From the NCBI GenBank assembly GCA_011174815.1, contig DUFF01000083.1, positions 1-46,702 on the forward strand: a DNA stretch of 46,702 nucleotides. Reading direction: 5' to 3'. Under the pieces are notes generated by a model, which ran no database searches, was not told the origin of the DNA, and was given only the letters and a program-made list of their open reading frames with translations. This document shows positions 16,059-24,629 of this stretch, one piece after another (the stretch's first letter is position 1; the number at the start of each line of letters is the position of its first letter). A program made the position numbers and the translations under genes. Source of the DNA: Dehalococcoidia bacterium (lineage in GTDB: Bacteria > Chloroflexota > Dehalococcoidia > Dehalococcoidales > RBG-16-60-22).

Positions 16059-17696
16059 ATGAATGATACCAGAGAAATCGATGGCAAAAACTTCATACAG
16101 ATGTTTAGCGCCGCTACCAATTGGCTGGAAAAGAGCGCTTCAGATATCGATGCCTTAAACGTCTTTCCGGTGCCAGACGGTGACTGCGGCACCAATATGC
16201 TGTTGACTATGCGTTCCTGCATCGAAGAAGCATACCGGTCTGCCGACCATAACGTGTCATCGGTCGTTCAAGCTATGTATCGGGGGGCACTGATGGGGGC
16301 CAGGGGTAACAGCGGCGTGATACTGTCGCAGATCTGGCGGGGCATCGCCAACAGTTTGGATAAAAAGAAGCTCATTGATGGGAACGACCTAGCTGAAGCA
16401 TTGCTTCAGGCAGCGGAAACCGCCTATAAAGGATTAAGCAACCCGGTAGAGGGTACCATGCTGACCGTGATCAGGGAAGTAGCGATGATAGCCAAGGAAA
16501 GGTCGCCTGTGGTTAAAGGTGACCTAGTATCAGTGCTCGATGCCGCCGTCGCAGCCGCAAGGGAAGCAGTAGCCCGTACCCCTGAGTTATTGCCAGTCTT
16601 GAGGGAGGCTGGAGTGGTGGATGCCGGCGGGCAGGGACTATATACCCTGCTGGAGGGTGCCCTGCTTTTCCTTAAAGGTGAAGAGAATCTGATGAAGTCC
16701 GGTAAATCCAAGGTGGTTGCCAGCAGCGCCCCGGTATCCGTGACATCATTCACCGCGACCGATGAAGAGGAAGTACCATACGGTTACTGTACCGAGTTCC
16801 TTTTAAAGGGAAAAAACCTGAACCCGGATAAAATCAGGGATGAACTCAGCACAAAAGGACAGTCACTGATTGTCGTTGGTGATGAATCCACGGTCAGAGT
16901 TCACATACATGTTCCGGACCCAGGTGAGGTGATCCATTATGCCGCCTCTTTAGGCACCATGCACGGTATCAGCATCAGAAATATGGATGAGCAGCACGAA
17001 GAATTCCTGGCCAGGCAAAAGCAGAAAAAGATGCCTTCCGGTAAAATAGGAGTCATCGCTGTAGCCAGCGGCGACGGCTTAACGAAGGTATTTGAAAGCC
17101 TGGGAGCATCGGCTATTGTATACGGTGGCCAAACGATGAACCCGAGTACCCGCGATATGCTTAGAGCGGTCGATACAGTGCCCGCAAACAAAGTCCTTAT
17201 CCTGCCCAACAACGAAAACATAATACTTACCGCCAGACAGGCTGCGTCATTAACCAATAAAGAAGTTGAAGTGATACCAACGGAATCCATACCGCAGGGT
17301 GTGGCGGCGCTTATGGCCTTTGATCCCGATGCTGACCTGCAGCTTAACATTAATTTGATGCAGCGCGAGATAGAGGCGGTAAAAACAATAGAAGTCACGC
17401 ACGCAAGCCGTTCAACAAAGCTAAACGGATTGAATATAAAAAAGGGACAGGTTATCGGCCTCCTGGACGGCAAATTGGTCGCCGCAGGCGACAGTCTCAG
17501 CAGCGTGGTGGATGAGGTACTGAGTTCCCTTAGTTTCGATGAAGCCCAACTGCTAACGATTTACTCCGGGCGCGATGTGCCGGAGGCTGAGTCGAAGAAG
17601 TTGAGCAATGCCATTCAGCGGCAACACCCCTCGCTTGAAATTGAAGTCGTTAACGGCGGGCAGCCGCACTATGACTATATCATATCGCTAGAGTAA
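16059..17696 (+). CDS. fakA: FakA-like fatty acid kinase / DAK2-domain protein
   Basis: 545 residues, matching the usual FakA length. The N-terminal DhaL (DAK2) nucleotide-binding domain spans about 1-200 with the Mg-binding NVFPVPDGDCGTNM and the glycine-rich GALMGARGNSGVILSQIWRG (in part). The C-terminal part has the family segment YCTEFLLKG and repeated alpha/beta regions. FakA phosphorylates fatty acids held by FakB (DegV) proteins; no FakB gene is in the window, so the partner must lie elsewhere. Start: GGAG nine bases before ATG 16059 is preferred; a GTG at 16044 would add five residues. Single-gene unit with its own promoter and operator-like palindrome. Confidence 0.85.
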   Translation: MNDTREIDGKNFIQMFSAATNWLEKSASDIDALNVFPVPDGDCGTNMLLTMRSCIEEAYRSADHNVSSVVQAMYRGALMGARGNSGVILSQIWRGIANSLDKKKLIDGNDLAEALLQAAETAYKGLSNPVEGTMLTVIREVAMIAKERSPVVKGDLVSVLDAAVAAAREAVARTPELLPVLREAGVVDAGGQGLYTLLEGALLFLKGEENLMKSGKSKVVASSAPVSVTSFTATDEEEVPYGYCTEFLLKGKNLNPDKIRDELSTKGQSLIVVGDESTVRVHIHVPDPGEVIHYAASLGTMHGISIRNMDEQHEEFLARQKQKKMPSGKIGVIAVASGDGLTKVFESLGASAIVYGGQTMNPSTRDMLRAVDTVPANKVLILPNNENIILTARQAASLTNKEVEVIPTESIPQGVAALMAFDPDADLQLNINLMQREIEAVKTIEVTHASRSTKLNGLNIKKGQVIGLLDGKLVAAGDSLSSVVDEVLSSLSFDEAQLLTIYSGRDVPEAESKKLSNAIQRQHPSLEIEVVNGGQPHYDYIISLE

Positions 17697-17742
17697 TGGC
17701 ATTCCTCGATTCAACAGACATAACTATTTCGGATAATGCCAT
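17696..17742 (+). repeat. Inverted repeat after the FakA-like gene
   Basis: ATGGCATT (17696-17703) and AATGCCAT (17735-17742), a perfect 8 bp pair with a 31 nt loop. No T-run follows, so an intrinsic terminator is doubtful. Confidence 0.3.
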
Positions 17743-17832
17743 CTACTTTCTATTCCACCAGATGTCTAAATGTATTCAGCCTTTTTGTTGATGAAGCAGC
17801 ATTCTCTGATACCAATTAAAAGCTACCGGGAT

Positions 17833-17862
17833 TTTACACTGGTTCCTTTTCCCTAGTATACT
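17833..17862 (+). promoter_or_regulatory. Promoter of the ThDP enzyme gene
   Basis: TTTACA (17833-17838), 18 bp spacer, TATACT (17857-17862). It gives a leader of about 66 nt ending in a GGGAGG site nine bases before the GTG start. Confidence 0.55.
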
Positions 17863-17933
17863 TAATTGGCTTGTTTTACCTTCAGATAAACTCGGAAGCC
17901 ACATTTTTTATTTTACTAGGGAGGTAGTCTATC

Positions 17934-19562
17934 GTGAGGGCAATTGATGCGATCGCGGAAGTACTCAAGCGCGAAGGAGTGGATTTTCTCAGCTGTTTCC
18001 CTTCCACTCCGATGATGGATGCGGCAGCGAAAGCGAAACTGAAGCCCATCGTATGCCGGCAGGAACGAGTTGGCGTAGGTATTGCCGACGGTTACAGCCG
18101 TATTTGCAACGGCCAGCGCATCGGGGTATTTGCCATGCAATTTGGCCCAGGTGCCGAGAATGCATTCTCCGGAGTGGCCACCGCCTACTCTGACTCGGTG
18201 CCAGTTCTGTTACTTCCCCTGGGCCATGCCAGCGACCGTTCCGGTATGAAACCCTATTTCAGCTCGGTTCGTAGCTACGATGCGGTGACCAAGTGGGTGG
18301 AGCGTATCAATCTTCCGGAACTGGTGCCGGAAGTTATGCGCCGCGCTTTTTCCCTGCTGAAAATGGGCAAGCCCGGCCCGGTTATGCTGGAAATACCCGA
18401 GGACATAGTAAATAAAGAGGTGGCACCATTTGACTACCAGCCGGTGAAAGCAGCACGTGCCGCCGGCGACCCTCAGGACATCGAGAAAGCAGCACGGATA
18501 CTGGTTAATGACAAGAGCCCATTGATTCATGCCGGACAGGGGGTACTCTACGCTGAAGCATGGCATGAGCTGCTGGAACTGGCCGAACTCCTGCAGGCAC
18601 CTGTGATGACCACCATGATGGGTAAGAGTGCCTTCCCCGAAGACCACCCTCTGTCTTTAGGCACCGGCGCCCGTGTCATGACCAAACCGGTGTACCATTT
18701 CCTGAACAAGGCTAATGTGGTATTCGGTATCGGCTGCAGCTTCTCGCGCCACTACTTTTCCGTCAAGATACCTCCTGAAAAAGTCATCATCCATGCTACC
18801 AATGATGCCGGAGATATAAACAAAAATTATCTGGCTGATTACCCAATCATCGGAGATGCCAGGCTGGTGCTGCACCAGTTCATTGATGCCGTAAAGGACC
18901 TCCTCGGCAATTCAAAAAGGCAGGCCGACATTGCCGGGGAGATAAAGAGGGTAAAAGAAGGATGGATGGCGGAATGGATGCCCAAGCTGACCTCGGACGA
19001 AGTGCCACTCAATCCCTACCGCGTTATCTGGGATTTAATGCATACCATTGACCCGGCCCAGGCAATGGTCACCCATGATGCGGGCAGCCCAAGGGACCAG
19101 CTGTTGCCTTTCTATCCGGCAACACGTCCACGGAGTTACATCGGATGGGGCAAATCTCACGCCCTGGGGACCGGTCTGGGCCTGGCTATTGGTGCCAAGC
19201 TGGCACAGCCGGAAAAGGTGTCCATTAACATCATGGGAGACGCTGCCTTTGGCATGGTAGGGCTGGACTTCGAAACTGCAGTGCGAAACAACATACCCAT
19301 CATAACTATAGTGTTAAACAACTCCACTATGGCCATAGAGGCTCCGGATGAGCCGCTGTCGCAGGAACTTTATCAGTCTCTTGACCTTAGCGGCAACTAT
19401 GCCGGCCTGGGCCGTGAAATGGGTGGTTACGCAGAGCGAGTGGAGACACCAGCAGAAATCGTACCGGCAATTCAGCGTGCCCGCCGGGCGAATATGGAAG
19501 AAAAACGTCCGGCACTGCTTGAATTCATCACCAGTGAAGAGATAACGTTTTCCCTGTTTTAA
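17934..19562 (+). CDS. ThDP-dependent enzyme of the acetolactate synthase-like family, substrate unknown
   Basis: 542 residues with the three-domain POX/AHAS layout. The N-terminal pyrimidine-binding domain carries the activating glutamate E44 (CRQERVGVGIADGYSR). A middle domain lies at about 190-330, and the C-terminal pyrophosphate-binding domain has MGDAAFGMVGLDFE ending at NN, the GDG-type motif (here GDA). Product is not predictable: candidates include 2-oxoacid decarboxylase, benzoylformate-decarboxylase-like or carboligase activity. It is distinct from the ilvB in this window, has its own promoter and no small subunit nearby, so it is probably not part of branched-chain synthesis. GTG start with a strong ribosome-binding site. 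Convergent with alkA, 2 bp apart. Confidence 0.8.
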   Translation: MRAIDAIAEVLKREGVDFLSCFPSTPMMDAAAKAKLKPIVCRQERVGVGIADGYSRICNGQRIGVFAMQFGPGAENAFSGVATAYSDSVPVLLLPLGHASDRSGMKPYFSSVRSYDAVTKWVERINLPELVPEVMRRAFSLLKMGKPGPVMLEIPEDIVNKEVAPFDYQPVKAARAAGDPQDIEKAARILVNDKSPLIHAGQGVLYAEAWHELLELAELLQAPVMTTMMGKSAFPEDHPLSLGTGARVMTKPVYHFLNKANVVFGIGCSFSRHYFSVKIPPEKVIIHATNDAGDINKNYLADYPIIGDARLVLHQFIDAVKDLLGNSKRQADIAGEIKRVKEGWMAEWMPKLTSDEVPLNPYRVIWDLMHTIDPAQAMVTHDAGSPRDQLLPFYPATRPRSYIGWGKSHALGTGLGLAIGAKLAQPEKVSINIMGDAAFGMVGLDFETAVRNNIPIITIVLNNSTMAIEAPDEPLSQELYQSLDLSGNYAGLGREMGGYAERVETPAEIVPAIQRARRANMEEKRPALLEFITSEEITFSLF

Positions 19563-19564
19563 AG

Positions 19565-20512
19565 TTATCGCTTCGGGGAAAGGTGCACAGACGGAAAAGC
19601 ATATCCCAGGCGCATAGCAGCAAACAGGTAAGCGGTGATGTAGCTTCGGTAAGACGACCATCGGTGTGAATACTCGAGCGCCTCTTCCGGCTGGAACGGC
19701 CTGCCTTTATTCAACAACTGCCCCAGGATACGGCAGAGAGCCAGGTCACCGTGCGGAAAGCCATCGTTACGTCCCAGAGCACGGATAAGCAACCACTGCG
19801 CCGTCCAGAGGCCAACGCCACGAAGGCCTGTCAGCACTTGAATCACCTCTTCGTCAGAAAGCGCGTGCAGACCCTCCAGGTCAAGCTGGCTGGAAGTCAC
19901 TTTCCGGGAAATATCAATAATGTATTCCGATTTCCGGGCGCTGAATCCCAGAGCGCGCAGCCCATCCACCTCGGCAGTAACCAGCGCATCTGGTCGGGGA
20001 AAGCTATGGTAAATATTACCGGCCACTTTCAGGGTTGCACCATACATTTTAATGAGGCGGGTGCGCAGCTCACGCGCTACGTGGGCGCTGATTTGCTGCC
20101 CCAGAATTGCCTGAACAAGGGCTTCATAAACCGATGCCGTATGAGGGATATGCAGCCCCCACAGATCCTTAATGAGCGGTTCCAGCGCCCGGTCACTGAG
20201 CACCATCTGGTAAAACGGTTTGATATCCCGGTCAATGCTCAGCACCCAGTTCAGGCGCTCTATCGCCCTGGCTACCATAGCATCATCAAGCGACCTGCTG
20301 AGGAGTTCCACTTCAAGCTGCGGCGGGTCTGCTTTACCTGAAGTCCGCACACCGGCCAGACAGAGGCCTTCCTTCAGGTCCAGTAATCTCTGATAGAGGC
20401 CGTTTTCAAAGATATCGCCGCCGTAACGACCCCGAAAGAAGGTGGCATAAGCAGCAGTAAGCGAGAAAGAATAGGGTGGCACAGGTTTTAGCGAAATAAC
20501 GGCTCGTTCCAT
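19565..20512 (-). CDS. alkA: DNA-3-methyladenine glycosylase II (AlkA-like, HhH-GPD)
   Basis: 315 residues. HhH-GPD fold at about 125-300: helix-hairpin-helix LRGVGLWTA (230-238) followed by the catalytic aspartate D256 in FPHGDLALCR, and QAILGQQIS at 135-143. The N-terminal 100 residues match the AlkA beta domain in style. It removes alkylated bases such as 3-methyladenine. Start: the open frame extends upstream through ogt as a shadow; the real start is ATG 20512 (or GTG 20524), just after the ogt stop, so expression probably depends on coupling to ogt. No clear ribosome-binding site is visible. Confidence 0.88.
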   Translation of the reverse strand: MERAVISLKPVPPYSFSLTAAYATFFRGRYGGDIFENGLYQRLLDLKEGLCLAGVRTSGKADPPQLEVELLSRSLDDAMVARAIERLNWVLSIDRDIKPFYQMVLSDRALEPLIKDLWGLHIPHTASVYEALVQAILGQQISAHVARELRTRLIKMYGATLKVAGNIYHSFPRPDALVTAEVDGLRALGFSARKSEYIIDISRKVTSSQLDLEGLHALSDEEVIQVLTGLRGVGLWTAQWLLIRALGRNDGFPHGDLALCRILGQLLNKGRPFQPEEALEYSHRWSSYRSYITAYLFAAMRLGYAFPSVHLSPKR

Positions 20513-20531
20513 ATCAGTCTGCACGGGAGAG

Positions 20532-21041
20532 TCAGTGTTCGCCGAGATGTTTGGCTTCCAGCTCGAGAAGCGCCTGTTTCCGGTGCAGCCCGCCGCCATA
20601 GCCAACCAGTCCGCCGCTGACACCGATAACACGGTGACAGGGCACGATAATCGCCACCGGGTTGGTGCCAATGGCCTGCCCGACAGCACGGCTGGCCTTG
20701 GGCCGTCCCAAGGCACCAGCAATCTGGCCGTATGACCTGGTCTGACCATAAGGTATCGCCATGAGGAGTTCCCAGACTTTCCGCTGGAACTCGGTGCCAC
20801 GGAGGTCGAGAGAAACACTAAACTCATGCAAATCACCGGCAAAATAGGCGTCGAGTTCAGCGATTACACCATCATTGTGACTGGCAGCGTCTTTGACTTC
20901 GATGCCCTCCCTGCGCCATCGCGACGTCAACGATGTCATGTGGGACTCGGTCTTTACACAGATAACGCCGCGAGAGGAGCTACCAATCACATAGGTTCCG
21001 AGTGGGCTATCATAGCGTTTTAAGTAGAATGTTTCTGTCAT
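20532..21041 (-). CDS. ogt: Methylated-DNA-protein cysteine methyltransferase
   Basis: 169 residues. Suicide repair of O6-methylguanine; the acceptor cysteine is C135 in the invariant PCHRVIG, with the recognition helix YGQIAGALGRPKASRAVG (in part) upstream. The N-terminal domain has no metal-binding cysteines of the Ada type. It is the first gene of an ogt-alkA pair, giving direct reversal and base excision of alkylation damage in one transcript. Confidence 0.96.
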   Translation of the reverse strand: MTETFYLKRYDSPLGTYVIGSSSRGVICVKTESHMTSLTSRWRREGIEVKDAASHNDGVIAELDAYFAGDLHEFSVSLDLRGTEFQRKVWELLMAIPYGQTRSYGQIAGALGRPKASRAVGQAIGTNPVAIIVPCHRVIGVSGGLVGYGGGLHRKQALLELEAKHLGEH

Positions 21042-21102
21042 GCTGATTCTAGCCTTTTCAAGAAGCCAAAGCGGTGCGCCCTTTCAGTATAGCATAAATG
21101 CC

Positions 21103-22329
21103 CTACTTTAGACTTTCCAGCAGGTCCTGGCGGCTGGTCATGGACGATACCGTATCCAGAAATTCTTTCAACGATGCACTCTGTTCCCTCAGCCTTTCCA
21201 GTTCACCCCCAATGGGACTGATGGAAGTCGGCCGGTCGGCGTAGGTTCCATGAAAGGCAAAGTAGGCCTGGTTCAGCTTCCTGATATAGTATCCTTTAGA
21301 GGCGAGATACTGCCGCCTTTCTTTCATAAACTCCTCAGCCTGTTCAATTTCACCCTGTGCCAGGTATTCATCCACCGCCCGGCGTATCTGACGTATCTCA
21401 TGGTTGAAATCAAACCCGGACTTTTTGCTCTGTTCACCATTCGTGCTTTTTAAATCGGGGTAATAATTTTCCACAACCATACTGCCGATCTCCTTGCTAA
21501 CCATACTGGCTACGGTCTCGTTCATAGTCGCAATCTCATAGTCGCGTTTCACCCCCAGCACGTCCATCGCGTAGCGAAATCCCAGAGGCTTGAAGAACAG
21601 GTATTGATGCAGCCACTCTTCCACTGCCGCGTCAATGGTGAAACGCAGACTGGCCTCGTTGGTGACAAATGCCGGGTAAGTTCCACCAAAGCCACCAAGC
21701 CCCACCACTATCGAAGATACATCCAGCTTGTCGACTTCCTCCTCAATCCGCTCTGTGTCTTCCAACTCCATCTCCTGCTGGAGCAAAATTTCCCGCATAC
21801 TTTCAATCCTGTCCCGGGGGGAGACGACCAGCAAATGAGGCGGCTTCTCCAGTTTGAAATCCACCGGCGGGAAATGTATTTTAAACTTTACGTATTTATC
21901 GGCGGGATTATAGATACCCTGCTCACGAAGTATCTCCTTTACCTGCCCGACAATGACCGTTTCCACCGTGTTTACCAGAGAATCTCTCTTCTGCTGCAAT
22001 TCGCCCAGTTCTGCTTCAAGAGAAGCCAGGTCACCCCCCCTATTGCCCATCTTTATCGCCTCTATCTCAGAGGTCAGGATTTTGCTCTGCTCCACAGCAT
22101 TGAAGTAGTCCTGCACTTTCTCCATTTCATCGCCAGTTGTCTTGTTCTCCCTACTGATTAACCCTTTTACCCCTTTGACAATGCTGCTGGCCTCCCATTG
22201 CGCGATATTGAAGCGATAGGGCCTGACAATCTGGCTTAACTGTTTATTGAAATCCTTGGCGGCAGCACATCCAGCGCTGAGCAACCAGACCGAGAATATA
22301 ACTGCCATTACCGCAAGCTCTATCTTCAA
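21103..22329 (-). CDS. Probable lipoprotein of unknown function
   Basis: 408 residues, not recognised. An N-terminal hydrophobic signal ends in LSAGC (cysteine at 21), a likely lipobox, so the protein is probably exported and lipid-anchored. Residues about 85-125 are predicted coiled coil (EAELGELQQKRDSLV). The central region has GLGGFGGTYPAFV, then DAAVEEWLHQYLFF and later MNETVASMVSKEIG. The E-x-x-x-H and following NE pattern recalls gluzincin-type peptidases but the second zinc histidine of HExxH is absent. The C-terminal third is helical and charged. It follows the thymidylate-synthase-like gene by 129 bp on the same strand and may belong to that operon. Confidence 0.65.
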   Translation of the reverse strand: MKIELAVMAVIFSVWLLSAGCAAAKDFNKQLSQIVRPYRFNIAQWEASSIVKGVKGLISRENKTTGDEMEKVQDYFNAVEQSKILTSEIEAIKMGNRGGDLASLEAELGELQQKRDSLVNTVETVIVGQVKEILREQGIYNPADKYVKFKIHFPPVDFKLEKPPHLLVVSPRDRIESMREILLQQEMELEDTERIEEEVDKLDVSSIVVGLGGFGGTYPAFVTNEASLRFTIDAAVEEWLHQYLFFKPLGFRYAMDVLGVKRDYEIATMNETVASMVSKEIGSMVVENYYPDLKSTNGEQSKKSGFDFNHEIRQIRRAVDEYLAQGEIEQAEEFMKERRQYLASKGYYIRKLNQAYFAFHGTYADRPTSISPIGGELERLREQSASLKEFLDTVSSMTSRQDLLESLK

Positions 22330-22458
22330 TTCAGATTTGCCTTTGTTATAATTGCGTTAATGAGGAGCTGGATTGACTGACTTCAATAGTGCCATGTTAT
22401 GTAAACTTACTCCCCCGGTAATTGGCCAGTCCTTCGCTTTCTGGAAATTTCTGGCGTT

Positions 22459-23106
22459 TCAGTCCATTCTCACCGCAATTTTAGCCAGCTCCCAGGAGTA
22501 CTCGTAAAGGTGCAGGCCCTTGCTCATGGCGATTATCTCCCCATCTTCCACCCCGACCTCGCTGGCCATATATTCCTTGAGGAGTTGAATCGCCGCCAGA
22601 TTTGAGGGGAAACCGGCCCAGAGGTCCCAGGAGCGGAAATAGACCACAAAATTGAGCTTGTTGTGCCTGACCCGGGTATCTATGGCTCTCAGACAGGGTG
22701 GGTCGGAAAGAAAGATGGACTGCGCATCACCCACCGCCATAAAGGCCTGATTGGTGTTATAGCCATCTTCCTGGTACATCTTTATAACCTCGGCTATCTG
22801 TGTTTCCAGGTACTGGCCGTAGGTGTACTGCTCCCCTTCTCTCCGGTGCGCCGTCATCAGGTACGGCAGATATTCCTCGATGTAGTCCATGGTGCTCGGT
22901 GGGGGCACTCCCTGAGGCACATCCGGTATCAGCGGCCTGGTTCCAGGATACTTAATCTTGATGACAACGAAGTCGAGCTCCTTCCGCCTTTGCCCAGCAT
23001 AGCTCCCCCGGTCAATTTTATACTCGTAACCATCGGTCAGCGTTTTACAGACACACTGGAACCAGGCTTCGGAGAGGTCCCGTGCTTCAACAAAAGTGAT
23101 ATTCAT
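22459..23106 (-). CDS. thyA: Thymidylate synthase-fold enzyme, short archaeal-like type
   Basis: 215 residues. All key ThyA residues are present at exactly the E. coli spacing minus eight: nucleophile C138 (DPPCLR), R158, S159 and D161 (FRSWDLW), N169 (FPSNL), and H199/Y201 (GLHLYEY). The N-terminal half is divergent and the protein is shorter than the E. coli enzyme, resembling the roughly 220-residue methanogen type. It most likely makes dTMP from dUMP; a related pyrimidine hydroxymethylase cannot be excluded. The asparagine N169 favours a uracil substrate. It sits in a minus-strand operon with two uncharacterised proteins, an unusual setting for thyA, and no dihydrofolate reductase is nearby. 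Confidence 0.7.
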   Translation of the reverse strand: MNITFVEARDLSEAWFQCVCKTLTDGYEYKIDRGSYAGQRRKELDFVVIKIKYPGTRPLIPDVPQGVPPPSTMDYIEEYLPYLMTAHRREGEQYTYGQYLETQIAEVIKMYQEDGYNTNQAFMAVGDAQSIFLSDPPCLRAIDTRVRHNKLNFVVYFRSWDLWAGFPSNLAAIQLLKEYMASEVGVEDGEIIAMSKGLHLYEYSWELAKIAVRMD

Positions 23107-23128
23107 CCCGCAAGTCCTTTTCAGGCTA

Positions 23129-23830
23129 TTACTTTTTCCGGAAGATGGCGAAAAATCTGTCCTCGTACTCAGTGAAGAGGTTCCAGCGGTCCAGCTCCTT
23201 CTTCAGTTCATCCGGGTCAAACTCCCCCTTTGTCACACGGCGGAACATCTCCTCAATTCTCAAACGGGCATCCGCGGGTACACCGCTGGCATCCACGTCC
23301 AGCAGTCCCCTCGCCCCCATCTGGGTAACATGGTGCGGGAATGAACCTCTGGCCACCTCATAGATGAATTTGAGCAGTGATACATCCCAGAGCTCATCTT
23401 CGCCTTTTATAATCGCCGCCAGTGGGTCGCCCTGTTTATCGATCTCTACATTCAGCCTGTCGACCACCGTCCGCCAGTGCTCCGAGACGATGTTGAGTTC
23501 TTTGGGCTCATTACGATAGGTGTAAAAGAGCCCGGGGGCATCGGAACCGTAGGTCTTGATGAGTGCATCAAGGTACCGGCGAGCTTCATGGCTGAACCCT
23601 TCCAGATGGGAAAGATAGTACGGGGTGACAATCCTTGGCCTTTCGGCAATGACCCTGCCCTCCCTCACCACCGTTTCATTGACCTCCCTAGTCATCTCCG
23701 CGTACGCGGGCTCGGTAAGCAGATAGTAATGAATATTGGTCGAGCCGAAGGTAGCCAGCTTTTGCTTCGGTGGCCTTATCACCTCGGTACGCCAGACGGC
23801 ATATTCAATTCGGTCATCGTTGGCAGCCAT
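23129..23830 (-). CDS. Uncharacterised soluble protein
   Basis: 233 residues, not recognised; no TM segment or signal. N-terminal half contains aromatic-rich strands (IEYAVWRTEVIRPPKQK, TNIHYYLL) and TPYYLSHLEGFSHEARRYL; the C-terminal half is helical, ending DRWNLFTEYEDRFFAIFRKK. No catalytic motif is evident. It lies between the coiled-coil gene (9 bp upstream) and the thymidylate-synthase-like gene (22 bp downstream), so the three are almost certainly one transcript. A shared function, perhaps in nucleotide metabolism, is only inference. Confidence 0.7.
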   Translation of the reverse strand: MAANDDRIEYAVWRTEVIRPPKQKLATFGSTNIHYYLLTEPAYAEMTREVNETVVREGRVIAERPRIVTPYYLSHLEGFSHEARRYLDALIKTYGSDAPGLFYTYRNEPKELNIVSEHWRTVVDRLNVEIDKQGDPLAAIIKGEDELWDVSLLKFIYEVARGSFPHHVTQMGARGLLDVDASGVPADARLRIEEMFRRVTKGEFDPDELKKELDRWNLFTEYEDRFFAIFRKK

Positions 23831-23839
23831 CGTATCCCT

Positions 23840-24433
23840 CTAAGTTATCGTCATCAGTTCCTGCTTGTATTCATTCAGCAGACTGATATACTGCGCATCC
23901 ATCTGCGAAAGCACGCGCCGCCACTCCTCCTGAAATTGAGGCTGTCTCTCCACGTCTATCCTGACATTGGCCAGGGTACCAATCTGCTGCTTCAGAGCCT
24001 GCTGTAGCCTGGCCTCGACATCGACTTTCAGTGATTCATACGCCTGCTTTCGCTGCTGTTCTCCCTGCTCCACGTAATGGTCAAATATACGCCTCACCTT
24101 GCTGAATACGTTCTCCACGCTCACCTTATTGTTTTTCAGCAGCTTGATACCTTCCATAGCACGTCTGTTTTTCTTACGCAAAAAATCGTTCCGGGGCAGT
24201 TCCAAGTTCCGTATCAGCACTTCCTGAGTCCCTTTGATAACGTACTTCTTCGCCTTGTCCTCGAACTTTCCCAGCTCGGATAACATATTCAGGTTCTGTT
24301 TCAAGTACCGAGCGGCTAGCTTCTCCCCTTCCGGAGCATACTTCCACCCCAGGCGTTCCTCTTCCGTTACCTCCCCCAGCTTCTCCACCTTCTCCATGGC
24401 TATTTCCCGGGCGCTCTTTATTTCCTCTCCCAT
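23840..24433 (-). CDS. Uncharacterised helical / coiled-coil protein
   Basis: 197 residues, almost entirely charged helix. Residues about 95-150 (VFSKVRRIFDHYVEQGEQQ, then VEARLQQALKQQIG) look like coiled coil; no TM or signal peptide. The N-terminal portion KYAPEGEKLAARYL is probably a separate helical bundle. Not recognised; a structural or adaptor role is possible. It is the first gene of the leftward operon, directly after a TTTAAG-17-TATAAT promoter. Confidence 0.7.
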   Translation of the reverse strand: MGEEIKSAREIAMEKVEKLGEVTEEERLGWKYAPEGEKLAARYLKQNLNMLSELGKFEDKAKKYVIKGTQEVLIRNLELPRNDFLRKKNRRAMEGIKLLKNNKVSVENVFSKVRRIFDHYVEQGEQQRKQAYESLKVDVEARLQQALKQQIGTLANVRIDVERQPQFQEEWRRVLSQMDAQYISLLNEYKQELMTIT

Positions 24434-24492
24434 GTCCGATTTCCCGAAATTTTTATCTCATTCTCGCCTTGTCAGTTTTCTCTTTATTAAGT

Positions 24493-24521
24493 ATTATACT
24501 AAATGCCTGCTAAAGCTTAAA
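24493..24521 (-). promoter_or_regulatory. Promoter of the coiled-coil / TS-like operon
   Basis: Minus-strand TTTAAG (24521-24516), 17 bp spacer, perfect TATAAT (24498-24493). Divergent from the VOC promoter. Confidence 0.55.
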
Positions 24522-24563
24522 GCGTGGATATACGCAGATGAATCGACAGTCGGCTTGGATTTC

Positions 24564-24592
24564 TTGATAAAGGTCGGCGCTACTTATATATT
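24564..24592 (+). promoter_or_regulatory. Promoter of the VOC gene
   Basis: TTGATA (24564-24569), 17 bp spacer, TATATT (24587-24592). The short leader contains an AAGGAGG site well placed before ATG 24630. Confidence 0.6.
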
Positions 24593-24629
24593 ATTAAGGT
24601 AGCTTGCATTCAGAAAGGAGGCGCTTATT

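Noticed and set aside
20513..20842. N-terminal extension of alkA into ogt
   Set aside because: It overlaps the conserved ogt reading frame and does not resemble any glycosylase sequence.
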